Positions 49,101-61,978 of a stretch of 64,000 nucleotides of DNA are shown piece by piece (position 1 is the first letter of the stretch; each line of letters begins with the position of its first letter). The DNA lies in assembly GCA_018350325.1 (NCBI GenBank), contig JAEVLN010000036.1:8103-72102 (forward strand). The letters run 5' to 3'. This DNA is from Globodera rostochiensis. Taxonomy: Eukaryota; Nematoda; Chromadorea; Rhabditida; Heteroderidae. Under the pieces are notes generated by a model that saw only the letters and a program-made list of their open reading frames with translations, had not been told where the DNA came from and did no database searches. Position numbers and translations under genes: made by a program.

Positions 49101-49745
49101 TGTAAAAGAATTTAATAATGTATGTTGTGAAGGGAATTTAATTGAGCGAAAAACCCGAAACTTATTTGGTTTTCCGACCATGTTAAAACGCGGAATCAGG
49201 TTTTGGTCACCTCCGCGATTCCGCAAAATTCATTTATTCTATAAAAAATCGTTATTGGGCAGGTGGCTCTTTCCAGAATAAGGGTTTTATTAGAAGTAAT
49301 GCCGTAACCATGCGGTTTCAAACCCAAAAGTATATGCGGGTATTAAAAGTGTTCCGGTTACGGACGACGAATTTTTAATGAATTCTTATGCAACCCTAAT
49401 TATGACTGGTCATAATATTTGCGGTAGATGGTTCACCAAGGCGATTCATATTCATAGGTTAAATTGATCATATAGTACTTAAAACACATTTTTAAAAATT
49501 CAGCCATTTAGAAACATATACACCATTAAAAAAATTTTATTTTTATTTCTACATTTTTTTCGATTTTAGCTTTTGGACCGAAATGTTTTTATTTTGTTTC
49601 TTTTTAGCCTTTGTATTATTTTAACAATTTGGTATTTTTCTTTTTAGTATTTTATAGTTTTACGCGTTTTCGCGGCATTATTTTTACACGATGAATTTTT
49701 TATGTAATAAATACGCAATGTTAATGCCCCAGATTTTTGCAAAAA
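46182..49745. other. T-rich DNA, possible decayed transposon ends
   Basis: It contains a C-run near 46390, TAGGGATCGGACCGATATGC at 46534 (a hAT-like terminus) and, far downstream, GCAACCCTA at 49390-49398. A 72-codon ORF at 49063 reads ERKTRNLFGFPTMLKRGIRF and may be a fragment. Nothing else was recognised. Confidence 0.3.
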
Positions 49746-50570
49746 CTGTAAATTGGCGGTTTTATTCCTGGAATTCTGATTAATTAAATTCCTTCTAAGT
49801 TTCTGAAACTTCAATTGAATTCCGTCAAGTTGAGATTTATCATTATTTTGTTGTTTAATTCCCAGTCAAAGCTGAACAGGTACTCAGTCACACGCACACA
49901 TCGCAAAAGTGTCTGCCCATGGGGCCCCGTGCTCACATGAACACAATGTTGTAAATGGGGCGATTAGAAACATTGTCAAGTATATTAAGAAATATTTTGC
50001 AGATATCCATTTTTTGTTTTTATTAGCATTTTAAATTAGATGTTAGATTTTTATGTTTACTTATATTGTAAAATTTATATATTAAATATTTAACCATAAG
50101 ATAAATACACCTAAAAACATTTATTATGTTTTCTAATTTACTGAAAATTGTTAATTTTTTGAAATTGTTGTTTTTTATTATTCAATTAAACTTAATATTA
50201 TCCTTTGATAAATGTAAAACTTTTTTATTTATTTTTTAAAGGTTACTTTAATTGCTGAAATCGAGGTGCTATTGCACGCGCAAGTCCATGAAAGTTAAAA
50301 AATTGCTAATTTAAATATTTCATTTTTAAAAAATTATTTGTAAGGATTCTTTTTTCGAGGATTATCAATAATATCAAATTTTTTTTACAAGTTGTTTTTG
50401 ATTACTTTAATATTCAGATTTATCTCGACTCTGTAGGTATTAAATTAATATTTCAGATCTTATTTTTATTAATTAAATTTCCTTTCATGAAGAAACTTTT
50501 GTTAAATTCATGTTTGGATTTATCTGATTAATGTTTATCATTAATTCAATGTATTTTTATTTTTGTTTCT
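49746..50570 (+). repeat. Dispersed duplication D, copy 2
   Basis: Direct copy of 32808-33592 with scattered substitutions and a roughly 20 base insertion near 49940-49960. The minus-strand ORF of copy 1 remains open here except at its start. Confidence 0.85.
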
Positions 50571-50964
50571 ATTTTAGTCTGTCAAATATTGAGTATCCAA
50601 ATTTATTAGTAAAATGTTTGTAGAATCACTCATTTATTTTTTATATAAAATTTTTAATTTCGAAAGGCATTCTGCCACTTGTACAATTGGTAATTATCCA
50701 TTTTGGCCCAAGGTGCTGAGAATCCGTCTTTCCTTTTTCACTATTTAAATTTATTATCTTCGATAAAAAGTAAAAAAATTAGCTTTAAAGTTGCATCTAA
50801 ATGCCCATCAGAACGAGCGTTAGCGCAGCTCCATAATTATTTAAAGTAAATACTTTTTTAGTTGGTTGCATCTTATAACATTATTTAAATTATATTCTTA
50901 AGGATTTTTTTTTATATTTAAATTAACATTTATCTCATATTTCAAATCCCATTAAATGGAATGA

Positions 50965-51087
50965 ATGAAATGCCAAAACCACGCGCTCAATATCGGCCTC
51001 CAGTTGCGTCGCAAACTTCTTTACGCTCGTCCCAAAGACTTCGACGAACGTCTAGTCGGGTATCCCGAGCACGATGCAAAGGATTGA
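50965..51087 (+). CDS. 40-residue ORF, gene-like fragment, unknown
   Basis: ATG to TGA with strongly G/C-ending codons in AT-rich DNA. It starts MKCQNHALNIGLQLRRKLLY and continues ARPKDFDERLVGYPEHDAKD. It lies between duplication D and motif E and is absent from the corresponding place near 33.6 kb, so it looks inserted. Function unknown. Confidence 0.3.
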   Translation: MKCQNHALNIGLQLRRKLLYARPKDFDERLVGYPEHDAKD

Positions 51088-51102
51088 GCTACAAATGATG
51101 TA

Positions 51103-51238
51103 TTGCTTTATCTTTTTGCCAATTCTATTACTAACTAAATAGTTTTTTTTTAAATGATGACTGTCCATCCTTTCTGACTTAGACCTTCCATGCCTCCATT
51201 TGTATCTTTTGCAAATACAATATTTTAGTTGCTTCAGT
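51103..51238 (+). repeat. Motif E, copy 2
   Basis: Matches 33714-33866, including CTTCCATGCCTCC and TTTGTATCTTT. Confidence 0.6.
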
Positions 51239-51319
51239 TTAAAAACCTTCGGATAAGATGTTTTAAGTAAAAAATAATTGAATTAAGTATTGTTTAATTA
51301 ATAGTTATTTTATATAAAT

Positions 51320-51439
51320 ATTGCTTTAATCTTTTTTCCAATAACTAAATAGTTAATTTTTAAATGTTAACTATCCAACCCTTTTGTCGTAGTCCCTCCA
51401 TTCCGCCCATTTGTATATTTAGTACTCTGTGATTTAGTT
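51320..51439 (+). repeat. Motif E, copy 3
   Basis: Diverged copy 80 bases after copy 2, with AACTAAATAGTTAATTTTTA and CCTCCATTCCGCCC. Confidence 0.6.
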
Positions 51440-51479
51440 ATGAATTTAACTCGTTTTTTCCTTTTTTCAGAATTTTTTT

Positions 51480-52230
51480 TTTCTTTTATTGAAATGATTT
51501 CTTAGAATAATTATTCCTTTTATGGGCTTTTATTTAGTTGTATTTATTTATTTTTATATAACGTACATTCAATATTATAATCGTATTCTCGGGTTCTTTT
51601 TTTAACTAAAATTATTTTTTCTTAATATATTACATTTCGTCTGTGAAGAATTCAAATTATTCAAGTTATAACTTTTCCCAATCGCGTAACATTTATTATT
51701 TATTTGTAATATAATTTTCTATTGCAAATTCTTGTTTTTGGTGTATTTAAAATTCTTGAATTAATAGACTATGGCGTCGAAAACCCGTTCGACTGCCTTT
51801 TTTTCCCGAAATTTATCATCTATTCCACTTGACATTGCATATGGCCAATGAATTTTTTGCATCATAAATAAAGGTTGATAATTCTTTTGAATTGTAATAA
51901 TATGTATGATCTGCCGTGTATTGTTGCTGTTGCTTCTGCTATTTATAAAATAACATTAAATAAAATAGCAATAAAATATATCATTTTTACGCCAAAAGTT
52001 TTAAAAAAAATAATAACAATTTATTTGGTTTATCAGAATCTCAGAGTCAAAATTTTTGCACCTTACAATATCCTAAATTTTTTTCATTAACTTTTTTTAA
52101 AAGTTAGCAGCGTAATTTTATATTATAAAGTTTTATATAAATTTATTTTGTAGTTAGCATTTTTGCTATGGGATCTATAATCCTTGATAATTTATTTTGA
52201 AATTTTTCATTGACGAACTAACTTTAGTTT
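51480..52230 (+). repeat. Diverged third copy of the C duplication interior
   Basis: Matches about 53790-54205 and 56520-56930, but has about 240 extra bases between GCGTCGAA and TCTCAGAG near 51780-52030. Confidence 0.6.
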
Positions 52231-53433
52231 TGCTTCCATCGGGCATACCTTCAACTTGCATTTGCGGTGTTATTTTTCGAAGTATTGCTGATGATCCAGC
52301 AACGACCAAGTATTAAATAATTGGATTTTTGTAAGAATTGATAAATTTTTAGTTAGGAAACGTTTTTCGATTAGCAGCCAAATGGTTAAATGTTGCAAGT
52401 GAATTTTTAAAAGAGAATTCCTGGGTAATTATATTTTAAATTTTATTATATTTAATAGTATAAACAATATTAGGTTTCTTTATGAAAATGGCTCCTTCCT
52501 TTCCTTTTCAATCTTAGTTAATTCCTGTGTTCTTCGTTCATCCTCTTCACACAGCTGAGCGATAACATTCAAAATTAGGGAATATAAATATCGGTTTCCG
52601 TCTCACAATTGTAACTTTAATACTTTTTAAATTCAATATTCAAAAAAAATTTAATAATCGATTTAAAAATTTTTTTAGTTGTTTTATTTTTGCATTTTAA
52701 AATTAATAAAATCTCGATTTCATTTATGATATTTTAGACCGAATAGAGTGGCTTTTTGCATGCTTTCGCTTCATTGAATACAATGCCTGTATGGAGTTCA
52801 AACTCTATAATATAAAAATATAAAGTCAAATATTGTCTTTTTTTAAGCACATAAACTCATTTTTTAGGCTTATTTATTCAAATATAATTGGGCTGATGAT
52901 CTATGAGATACTTATAAATTAAATTATCGCTATTTTTAATAACCAATAAAGCAAATCTCGTCGAGATTCGGCATCTTCCATACTTCACCGATTTTTGATA
53001 AAATACAGAGGGGCTTTATATTTTGATTTTGCTTTTAATAATCTTTTAAATTTTGATTTTTTAATTGTCGCGAAGCATTTCATCTTGTAAAAACCTCCTG
53101 GTTGCCGATAGTTTTATTAATCTTTCATAAGGATGTTTATCAATTTCCATCACTCAAAATTAATGTTGACCTCGATGCATTCTTCCCATTCGATGATAAA
53201 CTGGGGTATTATTATCTTTTTTCATTTATAGAATTTTGAAATTATTTTATTTAGTTAACATTATTTTTTTGAGCGCGTTATTATACTTTTTAAATTTTAT
53301 TTAATCACAAACTGCTAGATGGTTGAAACCATAGTTTCAACACTTCCAATTCAGTTTAAAATGTGGATAAGATGTTTTGCGCAAAAAATACTTGTCTTGA
53401 GTATTTTTTAAATTAATATTTATTTTATAGATA

Positions 53434-53584
53434 ATATTTCTTTATCTTTTGCCAATTGTATTACTAACTGAATAGTTAATTTTTTAAAATGATAAGTGTC
53501 CACCCTTTTTGTCGAAGTCCTTCCATACCCCCGATTTTTATATTTAACGATTAAAAATTTTTTAGTTGATTACATCTTATATTC
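53434..53584 (+). repeat. Motif E, copy 4
   Basis: Diverged copy ending TTAGTTGATTACATCTTATA, like copy 1. It lies directly before duplication C. Confidence 0.6.
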
Positions 53585-53604
53585 ATATTCATTTATATAA
53601 ATGT

Positions 53605-55937
53605 ATTTATTAAATTTTCAGTACCTCGTCAGGGTATTGCTTATTATAAAATGTCGGAATATTTTATATTAACATAACATTTGTATTTGTTTTATTTAAA
53701 TATTTATAGTTCTTTTTGAAGAATAATCGCACCAACAAAACCTCAATGTTGTGATCTCTGTTATTTAGCTTAGAATACTCGTTTTTTTTGAGAATTTTTT
53801 TATTTCATTTTATTAAAATAATGTTAGAATAATTATTTCTTTTTATGGACTTTTATTTAGTTGTATTTTATTTTTTTTTATCGAACATATATTCAATACT
53901 ATAATCGTTTATTCGTTGAACTTTGCACAATCGCGTAACATTTATTATTTATTGGTAATATAATTTTCTCTTGCCAATTCTTGTTTTTGGTGTATTTAAA
54001 ATTCTTGAATTAATAGACCATGTCGTCGAATCTCAGAGACAAACTTTTGCACCTTTCTGCAATAAGTATCTTAAATTTTTGCATTAACATTAATTTTATA
54101 AATAAAATTTTATATAAATTTTATTTTTTTGTTAGCATTTTTGCCATGGAATCTATAATCCTTGATTTATTTAGAAATTTTGACGAACTAACTTTAGTTT
54201 ATCTTTTTTTTGGCTTTGTCGATGAATTTTGATGTGTTTTGAATCAAATTAAATAGTTTGTTTATTTTTTTTTACATTAGGGGTACATTTGTTAAAATGA
54301 ATTAAATTTATAAATTTAATATTATTCTCTCCACCGAATTAACTCGTCGTTCTTTAGAATTAAATTCTGGTCAAACTTGTGCTCGTTCAAGAGATTCTCC
54401 GCTTTATCTTTTTCACTTCCAAAAAAATTTCATTCTTAAAGTCTTCATTGGTATCTGTTAAACGCTGAAAATCGAAGTCTTTATAAGCTTGCTTACAATA
54501 AAAAATGATAAATTTTTAAAATCAATATTTTAAAAATATTTAAGGATTTTTTTAAATTTTTAACCTGTATTATTTATATGTTTTTATTAAGTTTTGTCTT
54601 AAATAAGTTTCTAAATAAAGATTTAAGTTATGCGTATATGTATCATAACTGTTTCTAAGGTTTTAGACAATTATATTTTAAATATAATATAATATATATT
54701 TTAATATTTCAATTAACCTTGTTTTCTTCTAGTCTTGAGCTCAAGTTTATTGATTTATTTTTAAATTATTCTTGAGTTTAAATTAGCGAATTTTTGAAAA
54801 GTTCCGTAGGTAATTGTTTTTATATTATTGCTATAGTACCTGAAGATAATGCAATAATGAGTAAAAACGTAATAATTTTTAATTTAAAGTAAAAACGTTA
54901 TAATTTTTATTTTTATTCGTTTGCTTCATAAGATATTTTCGCAAAGCAATTTCGCTATTGTAGCCAGAATTTGATATCCACTCAAGTAAAAGCAAGTTGA
55001 TTAGATATAAAATGGCTTCAATACCAAAATATAACATTTTTTTACATTACGCGCAGGTGGGGTGTTTAAAATCTGAATTTGGTTTTGCCGAATTTAATTA
55101 TTTTTTTTTGCATTATTTTTCTAAACGATTTACTAATCGTACATTATTCTTGTTGTTTTGGTTGTGTTCTATTATTTTTAAAAAATTACAAATTATTCCT
55201 GCTTGTTTATTAAATAAAATGAATTAATCTGTACATTATTTTTTAAAAGCTGAGACTTTTTTATTTGTATTATTTTAAATAACATTAATTATTAATTTTT
55301 TTACTCTGCCATTTTAATTATTGTTTTATGAAGTCAGTTTCGTTTATAGTCTCTCACTCACGCCTTGTTTTTGTGTTAAAAAAAGAACATATAATCTGCT
55401 CTTATAATTCAGATCTGCAAAGTCCCAATGCTTTTATATTTTAAATACTATTTTATGCAATATAATTTAACATTTACCTAATTATTGTTGATTTATAAAT
55501 AATTTCCGATGACTTTATTTTTTGAATTTATCGTTATAAAATGTTGTATTACATTTAATTTTTAATATTTTTTTAAATCGTAACGATATTTATGTCGCTT
55601 CAAAGCATTCTGCAAAAGTAAACGTGTATCAGAAGGTGATAATTTCAGTGTGCATGTGAAAAATTAATTTTTTTTTAATATTGGAGCTTAAATTTAAAAT
55701 AGTTTCTTAATAGTACGCCCACGAGAGTTCCGTTATTTAATCTTATATTTTAAATTATGATTTATCCATAAATGAAAAATTAATTTTTTTTAATATTGGA
55801 GCTTAAATTGAAAATAATTTTTTAATAGTACGCCTACTAAAACTTATAAATTTTTTAAGGTATGATTTATCCATAAATTTAAATGGATTTTATTTCAATT
55901 TGTCACGTCTCAATCTGGCTTTTTCCTGTGTTTCTGT
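53605..55937 (+). repeat. Tandem-direct duplication C, copy 1
   Basis: Matches 56333-58560 (offset 2728 at the start). The first 1.6 kb is nearly identical, the last 0.6 kb has more indels, and it ends at TTTTTCCTGTGTTTCTGT. Short ORFs inside differ between copies by homopolymer frameshifts. Confidence 0.85.
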
Positions 55938-56332
55938 CTTGAGATTATAAACAACTGTTATAGGTGCGCAATAACACCTAATTAGGAATAATTATTTAAG
56001 TCTTTTTAGGGCTGGATTTAGCCATTTTAGCACCAAAATAATTTAATGGTATTTTTTAAATAATGTTGATGAATAAATTTTTAATGGTAAGACTCAAGCC
56101 CCCGATCACTTCACCAGCACATCTCAACTCAGATCCAGTTGGTATCGGTCCGAGTCAGCGGTATCCTCTTTTTCCCCCTCCGTTGTAAACAGTTTTTTTC
56201 TCAAAGGTGCACTTGTAGTTGCGGCAGCCGTAACCGCTCTCTAACCTGCTCCATCAAATTACATTTTTATACTAAAATGAATTAATCTGTACATTATTTT
56301 TTAAAAGCTGAGACTCTTTTATTTGTATTATT
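55938..56332. other. Spacer between C copies with a junction fragment
   Basis: About 340 bases are unique, with a GC-richer patch at 56090-56270. Then 56275-56332 repeats part of the duplication (GAATTAATCTGTACATTATT, also at 55217 and 57945). That fragment joins directly to the start of copy 2. Confidence 0.6.
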
Positions 56333-58560
56333 ATTTATTAAATTTTTAGTACCTCGTCAGGGTATTGCTTATTATAAAATGTCGGAATATTTTATATTAA
56401 CATAACATTTGTATTTGTTTTATTTAAATATTTATAGTTCTTTTTGAAGAATAATCGCACCAACAAAACCTCAATGTTGTGATCTCTGTTATTTAGCTTA
56501 GAATACTCGTTTTTTTTGAGAATTTTTTTATTTCATTTTATTAAAATAATGTTAGAATAATTATTTCTTTTTATGGACTTTTATTTAGTTGTATTTTATT
56601 TTTTTTTATCGAACATATATTCAATACTATAATCGTTTATTCGTTGAACTTTGCACAATCGCGTAACATTTATTATTTATTGGTAATATAATTTTCTCTT
56701 GCCAATTCTTGTTTTTGGTGTATTTAAAATTCTTGAATTAATAGACCATGTCGTCGAATCTCAGAGACAAACTTTTGCACCTTTCTGCAATAAGTATCTT
56801 AAATTTTTGCATTAACATTAATTTTATAAATAAAATTTTATATAAATTTTATTTTTTTGTTAGCATTTTTGCCATGGAATCTATAATCCTTGATTTATTT
56901 AGAAATTTTGACGAACTAACTTTAGTTTATCTTTTTTTGGCTTTGTCGATGAATTTTGATGTGTTTTGAATCAAATAAAATAGTTTGTTTATTTTTTTTT
57001 ACATTAGGGGTACATTTGTTAAAATGAATTAAATTTATAAATTTAATATTATTCTCTCCACCGAATTAACTCGTCGTTCTTTAGAATTAAATTCTGGTCA
57101 AACTTGTGCTCGTTCAAGAGATTCTCCGCTTTATCTTTTTCACTTCCAAAAAAATTTCATTCTTAAAGTCTTCATTGGTATCTGTTAAACGCTGAAAATC
57201 GAAGTCTTTATAAGCTTGCTTACAATAAAAAATGATAAATTTTTAAAATCAATATTTTAAAAATATTTAAGGATTTTTTTAAATTTTTAACCTGTATTAT
57301 TTATATGTTTTTATTAAGTTTTGTCTTAAATAAGTTTCTAAATAAAGATTTAAGTTATGCGTATATGTATCATAACTGTTTCTAAGGTTTTAGACAATTA
57401 TATTTTAAATATAATATAATATATATTTTAATATTTCAATTAACCTTGTTTTCTTCTAGTCTTGAGCTCAAGTTTATTGATTTATTTTTAAATTATTCTT
57501 GAGTTTAAATTAGCGAATTTTTGAAAAGTTCCGTAGGTAATTGTTTTTATATTATTGCTATAGTACCTGAAGATAATGCAATAATGAGTAAAAACGTAAT
57601 AATTTTTAATTTAAAGTAAAAACGTTATAATTTTTATTTTTATTCGTTTGCTTCATAAGATATTTTCGCAAAGCAATTTCGCTATTGTAGCCAGAATTTA
57701 ATATCCACTCAAGTAAAAGCAAGTTGATTAGATATAAAATGGCTTCAATACCAAAATATAACATTTTTTTACATTACGCGCAGGTGGGGTGTTTAAAATC
57801 TGAATTTGGTTTTGCCGAATTTAATTTTTTTTTTTGCATTATTTTTCTAAACGATTTACTAATCGTACATTATTCTTGTTGTTTTGGTTGTGTTCTATTA
57901 TTTTTAAAAAATTACAAATTATTCCTGCTTGTTTATTAAATAAAATGAATTAATCTGTACATTATTTTTTAAAAGCTGAGACTTTTTTATTTGTATTATT
58001 TTAAATAACATTAATTATTAATTTTTTTACTCTGCCATTTTAAAATTATTGTTTTAAGAAGTCAGTTTCGTTTATAGTCTCTCTCACTCGCGCCTTTTTT
58101 GTGTTAAAATAAAAGAAAAGAACAAATAATGTTATAATTCAGATCAGCAAAGTCCCAATGCTTTTACATTTTAAATTTACCTTAATTATTTTAAATTTAA
58201 CATTTAATTATTATTGATTTATAAATAATTTCCAATGACTTTTTTTTTGAATTTGTTTTTAAAAATGTTGTATTACATTTAATTTTTATTTTTTAAAATT
58301 ACTTAACGATATTTATTTGTTCGCTTCAAAGCACTTTGCGAAGTAAATGAGGTATCAGAGGTGAATAATTTCAGTGTGCACGTGAAAAATTAATTTTTTT
58401 TAATATTGGAGCTCAAATTTAAAATAATTTGTTAATAGTACGCCCACGAGAGTTCCGTTATTTAAACTTATAATTTTTTAAATTATGATTTGGCCATAAA
58501 TTTAAATGGATTTTATTTCAATTTGTCACGTCTCAATCTGGCTTTTTCCTGTGTTTCTGT
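56333..58560 (+). repeat. Tandem-direct duplication C, copy 2
   Basis: Second copy of 53605-55937, lacking the local second copy of ATATTGGAGCTTAAAT found at about 55790 in copy 1. Confidence 0.85.
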
Positions 58561-60422
58561 GCCTTCCGACGTGCGCAGTTGCTCTGATTTCATTATTTAA
58601 ATTTAGCATATACTTTTAAAACTTTTTATTTGATTCTTATAATTTTTGGTATTCTATGTGCTATCTAAAGAAAACTCGGCGGCAGCAGATATAAAATTTA
58701 AGTTTTAAATGATATCTAATTAATATATTTTACATCTGAATATCGTGTCACACACAGTTCACGGCACACGCTTTGCACACATAACGTGCACAGCATTGTG
58801 GGTCACTAGCCTATTAATGTTTTTTAAAGATTAATCAGGACAAAATTAAATCGTTTTTAATTAAGTATAAATCCCGTTTTTGTAGTTGACACTTTTACCT
58901 GACAAATTAAGATTATGTATTCTTTATGTGTTAATATGTTGAATGGGTACAAATTTCTCTTTCCGCTTATTTCATTTGCAGGGGCATTTTTATTTGTTTA
59001 TTTTTACCATTTTTGGAAAAAGATTTATTCATTATTTTATTTATTTCTTTTTGTTAGTTTTAATGTTTCAGCATTTTTATTTATTATAACTTTTTAACTT
59101 TTTGTTTAATAATTTTATTTTCGCGGTCATCACGGCAAATATTTATTGGAAATTCTTCCTCCAACGTTATTTTTCAATTGTTTCACATTTTGCCACCTTC
59201 AAAATATCAATTTTATAAAAAATTTATTTCTTATGCTTTACATTTAAATTATAAATTTAAACAATTTTCTAAAATTTTAATTTTAATATTATTATTCGAA
59301 AAAATCATTTGTTTGCGTTTTAAGCGTTTTTTTTAATTTTAATTAAATTCATACTTTTGTTTCAAAACAATGTTGTTTATGATGTGATTAAAATTTGAAA
59401 GTTTCAGAATATATTTCATAATCATACTATATAGATATATCTTGCTTGTTTTATCTTATGAAATTAGAATCAGAAATTAAGAAGAGTCTGCGATCAAAAT
59501 AACCAAATGGTGCCAAAACAAAAATTTACATTGATATATATTAATTTGAAAAAATAATTTTAGAATGCTAATTTTAAATTTTCATTAAAAGATATTTAAA
59601 TAAACAATTATATCGTTTAAAGACAGTTAAAAAATACTGTTTAATTATTTAAATAATTTTTTATTAAAAGTGTCTATTTCTTCAAAATATCCAGCTTCTT
59701 GTGATAAAATCGTTTCATTGCTAGCCTGCTGGTTGATGTTGCAATGTCAATGAGGATTAAGCTAAAAACTTCACTTTCTTATCAAGATTTCAAATTATTT
59801 TAACATATATAATTACCTAATTTGTAATGGTCCGATATGATATTAAATTTTCATTATTAATTTGTTGTTTTAGTTTCTAATAATATAATTAATTTCTATA
59901 TTTCGTTTTGCTGCCAGTCACCAACTGCTCAGTTTTTTGCCGACAGTTTTGATTTCATTTATTTTTCAATAATTTAAATATTATTTTAGTTTGTCGTTTA
60001 TATTTAGATAATCAATATTGTAATGTCAAATAAGAACTTTTAAAAACAACAATTTAAAGCAACTATTAATACATTTTGTTTTTTTTCTTTCTAATTTACT
60101 TTTTCCAGATAGGCACGGTTTTTTATTCGTACCGGACAAATGTAGTTACCAAATTGATTTGCGGTTGTTTCTTGCATGCAGCTTTTAACTCCCAATTCTT
60201 TTCTAAAATAATTTTTATATCTTACATATATTTGTCATTTTAATCGATATATATTAATTTGCCCTAGTAATATAGTTTTACATCATCTATTAAACTTATG
60301 GTTTTTATGTTTATTCAAGTAACGAGCTTCTTTTCCCGAGTTTTTTATATTCATATTAATTTAATTTGTAATTATTTTATTTACGTATTTTACTTTATTG
60401 TTTTTGGATAAATAAATTTATG
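58561..60422. other. T-rich DNA, no gene recognised
   Basis: AT-rich. A 60-codon ORF at 58915 (MYSLCVNMLNGYKFLFPLIS) is hydrophobic and probably an artefact of T-rich composition. No repeat partner was noticed. Confidence 0.35.
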
Positions 60423-60949
60423 ATTTGAACTAGAGACCGGAAACTTGGACCCAAAACCAAAACCAAAACATTTTTTTGGGATTTTTTGGGTTTTGGTTTT
60501 TTTTGGGTTGTGCTCCAATTTACCCCAAAACCAAAAACAAAACATTTTTTTGGGATTTTTTGGTTTTGGTATTTTTTGGGTTGAAAAAACCCAAAATTTT
60601 GTACAAAACCCAAAAAATTTTAGAAAACATAATGAAATCCCCAAATTTCCAATTTTTTTTTAATTTTTTAATAAAATTTTATTCAACGCATTTTCTGACC
60701 AGTCACCACAGATTCATAAAATATTAATATCAGGGTAACCACCTGTCAAACCGAAAAATCAGGAATACCGGCTGAAATCAGAAAAAAATCAGGAATATTT
60801 TTAGGTGTGTAAATAAATATATGAATTTAATGCCCAAACTTTTTTAGTGTTAAGACAAATTGTGTAAAATTTCGATAATTTTGCCGATTTTTGAATTTTC
60901 AGAAATCCAATTTATTTTTGCGAATTCTGCTTTACTAGGGGGTGGCGGT

Positions 60950-60973
60950 CGGCGGTGCCAATAGGCGCCGCCG
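60950..60973 (-). repeat. GC palindrome family, copy 4
   Basis: Core GGTGCCAATAGGCGCC with flanking CGGC/GCCG, followed by GAATTTTTGACTTAATTTG. It lies inside the hAT-like element. Confidence 0.7.
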
Positions 60974-61140
60974 AGAAGAATTTTTGACTTAATTTGTTAA
61001 GGGATTTGCAGCCAAAATTTTAAAATTACGGTACTTCTTTTGAATTAAAAAAAAATAGTAGAAAATTTATTTTAAAATTTATTAATGGGGGGGGGGGGGA
61101 AGCGTATGTGAGCATAGGAAAAATGATAAATAAGTGCTCG

Positions 61141-61225
61141 CACTGAAGCAGGTTCGAACCCGCGACATAACGTAAGAGTTGACGAAAAGACAAACCACTA
61201 AGCCATCAACTACTGTGAAAGCTTC
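61141..61225 (-). repeat. tRNA-like segment inside the hAT-like element
   Basis: The minus strand has box A TGGCTTAGTGGTT and a perfect box B GGTTCGAACC, about 47 bases apart. The acceptor stem does not form clearly. It may be a tRNA relic or SINE head picked up by the transposon. Confidence 0.5.
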
Positions 61226-61978
61226 TTGTAAAAAAGATTTTAAAATCATTCGATAATGCCATCTTTAGGGGGTGTAAATCGAACCGGGCTACACCCAAAA
61301 CTTTTGTACAAAAAAGGGCATGGACCCAAAACCAAAACCAAAACATTTTTTTGGGATTTTTTGGGTTTTGGTTTTTTTTGGGTTTTACTCCAATTTGCCC
61401 CAAAACCCAAAACCAAAAAACTTTTGGTCCAATTTTTTGTACAAAAACCCAAAAAAAATTTTTGGTTTTGGTTTTGGGTCCGGTCTCTAATTTGAACGTT
61501 GTACTTATCACAAATTTTTTACGTTGGTTTTCCGTCGCTTTTTCTCCCCACTTTTGATAGGTTTCAAGTAATTCTTTATATTGAACTTTATTCTTTTAAA
61601 ATCGTAAAATTTTTATTTTTTATATATCAGATGGTTTTTTAATATTTAGTTACATAAACCTGAGAATTTTAATTTTTTTACATTTATTTAACACTAAATG
61701 TTAGCACTACATTAAATTCATACTTCCTGAGTAAGAGCATCAATTGCAATATTGTATACACAAAACAAATTAAATTTAATACTCGCCATCGGCGACCCCA
61801 CTGTGCAAAGACGGCTCTCGGCTTAATATTATTATTTCTAATACCAATTTTTAGGCTTTTTTTATTTATTTTTGATCAATGGTGTTTGTGTTGAATATAA
61901 ATATATTTTTCGCTTAATCTTTTTTTTAAAATTTTGATCGAAATCTCTTAACAAACTAATAAAAATTCGAAATTTTCT

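Larger units (their letters stand above)
60431..61489. mobile_element. Non-autonomous hAT-like element, 1059 bases
   Basis: It starts TAGAGACCGG and ends CCGGTCTCTA. On both sides lies ATTTGAAC (60423-60430 and 61490-61497), an 8 base target duplication as made by hAT transposases. Subterminal GACCCAAAACCAAAACC occurs inward from both ends. The interior holds GC palindrome copy 4, a G-run at 61086 and a tRNA-like stretch. Open frames on both strands come from the CCCAAAACC repeats; no transposase is present. Confidence 0.75.

Noticed and set aside
54020..56969. Paired ORFs MSSNLRDKLLHLSAISILNF at 54020 and 56748
   Set aside because: Both copies belong to duplication C and their C-termini differ by a frameshift in a T-run; a third copy at 51776 lacks the frame. 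Coding is not supported.
61141..61225. Functional tRNA gene
   Set aside because: Box A and B are good but the acceptor and T stems do not pair properly, and it lies inside a transposon.
60390..61557. Eight ORFs rich in Lys, Pro, Gly and Phe on both strands
   Set aside because: They are translations of the CCCAAAACC / GGTTTTGGG repeats of the hAT-like element.
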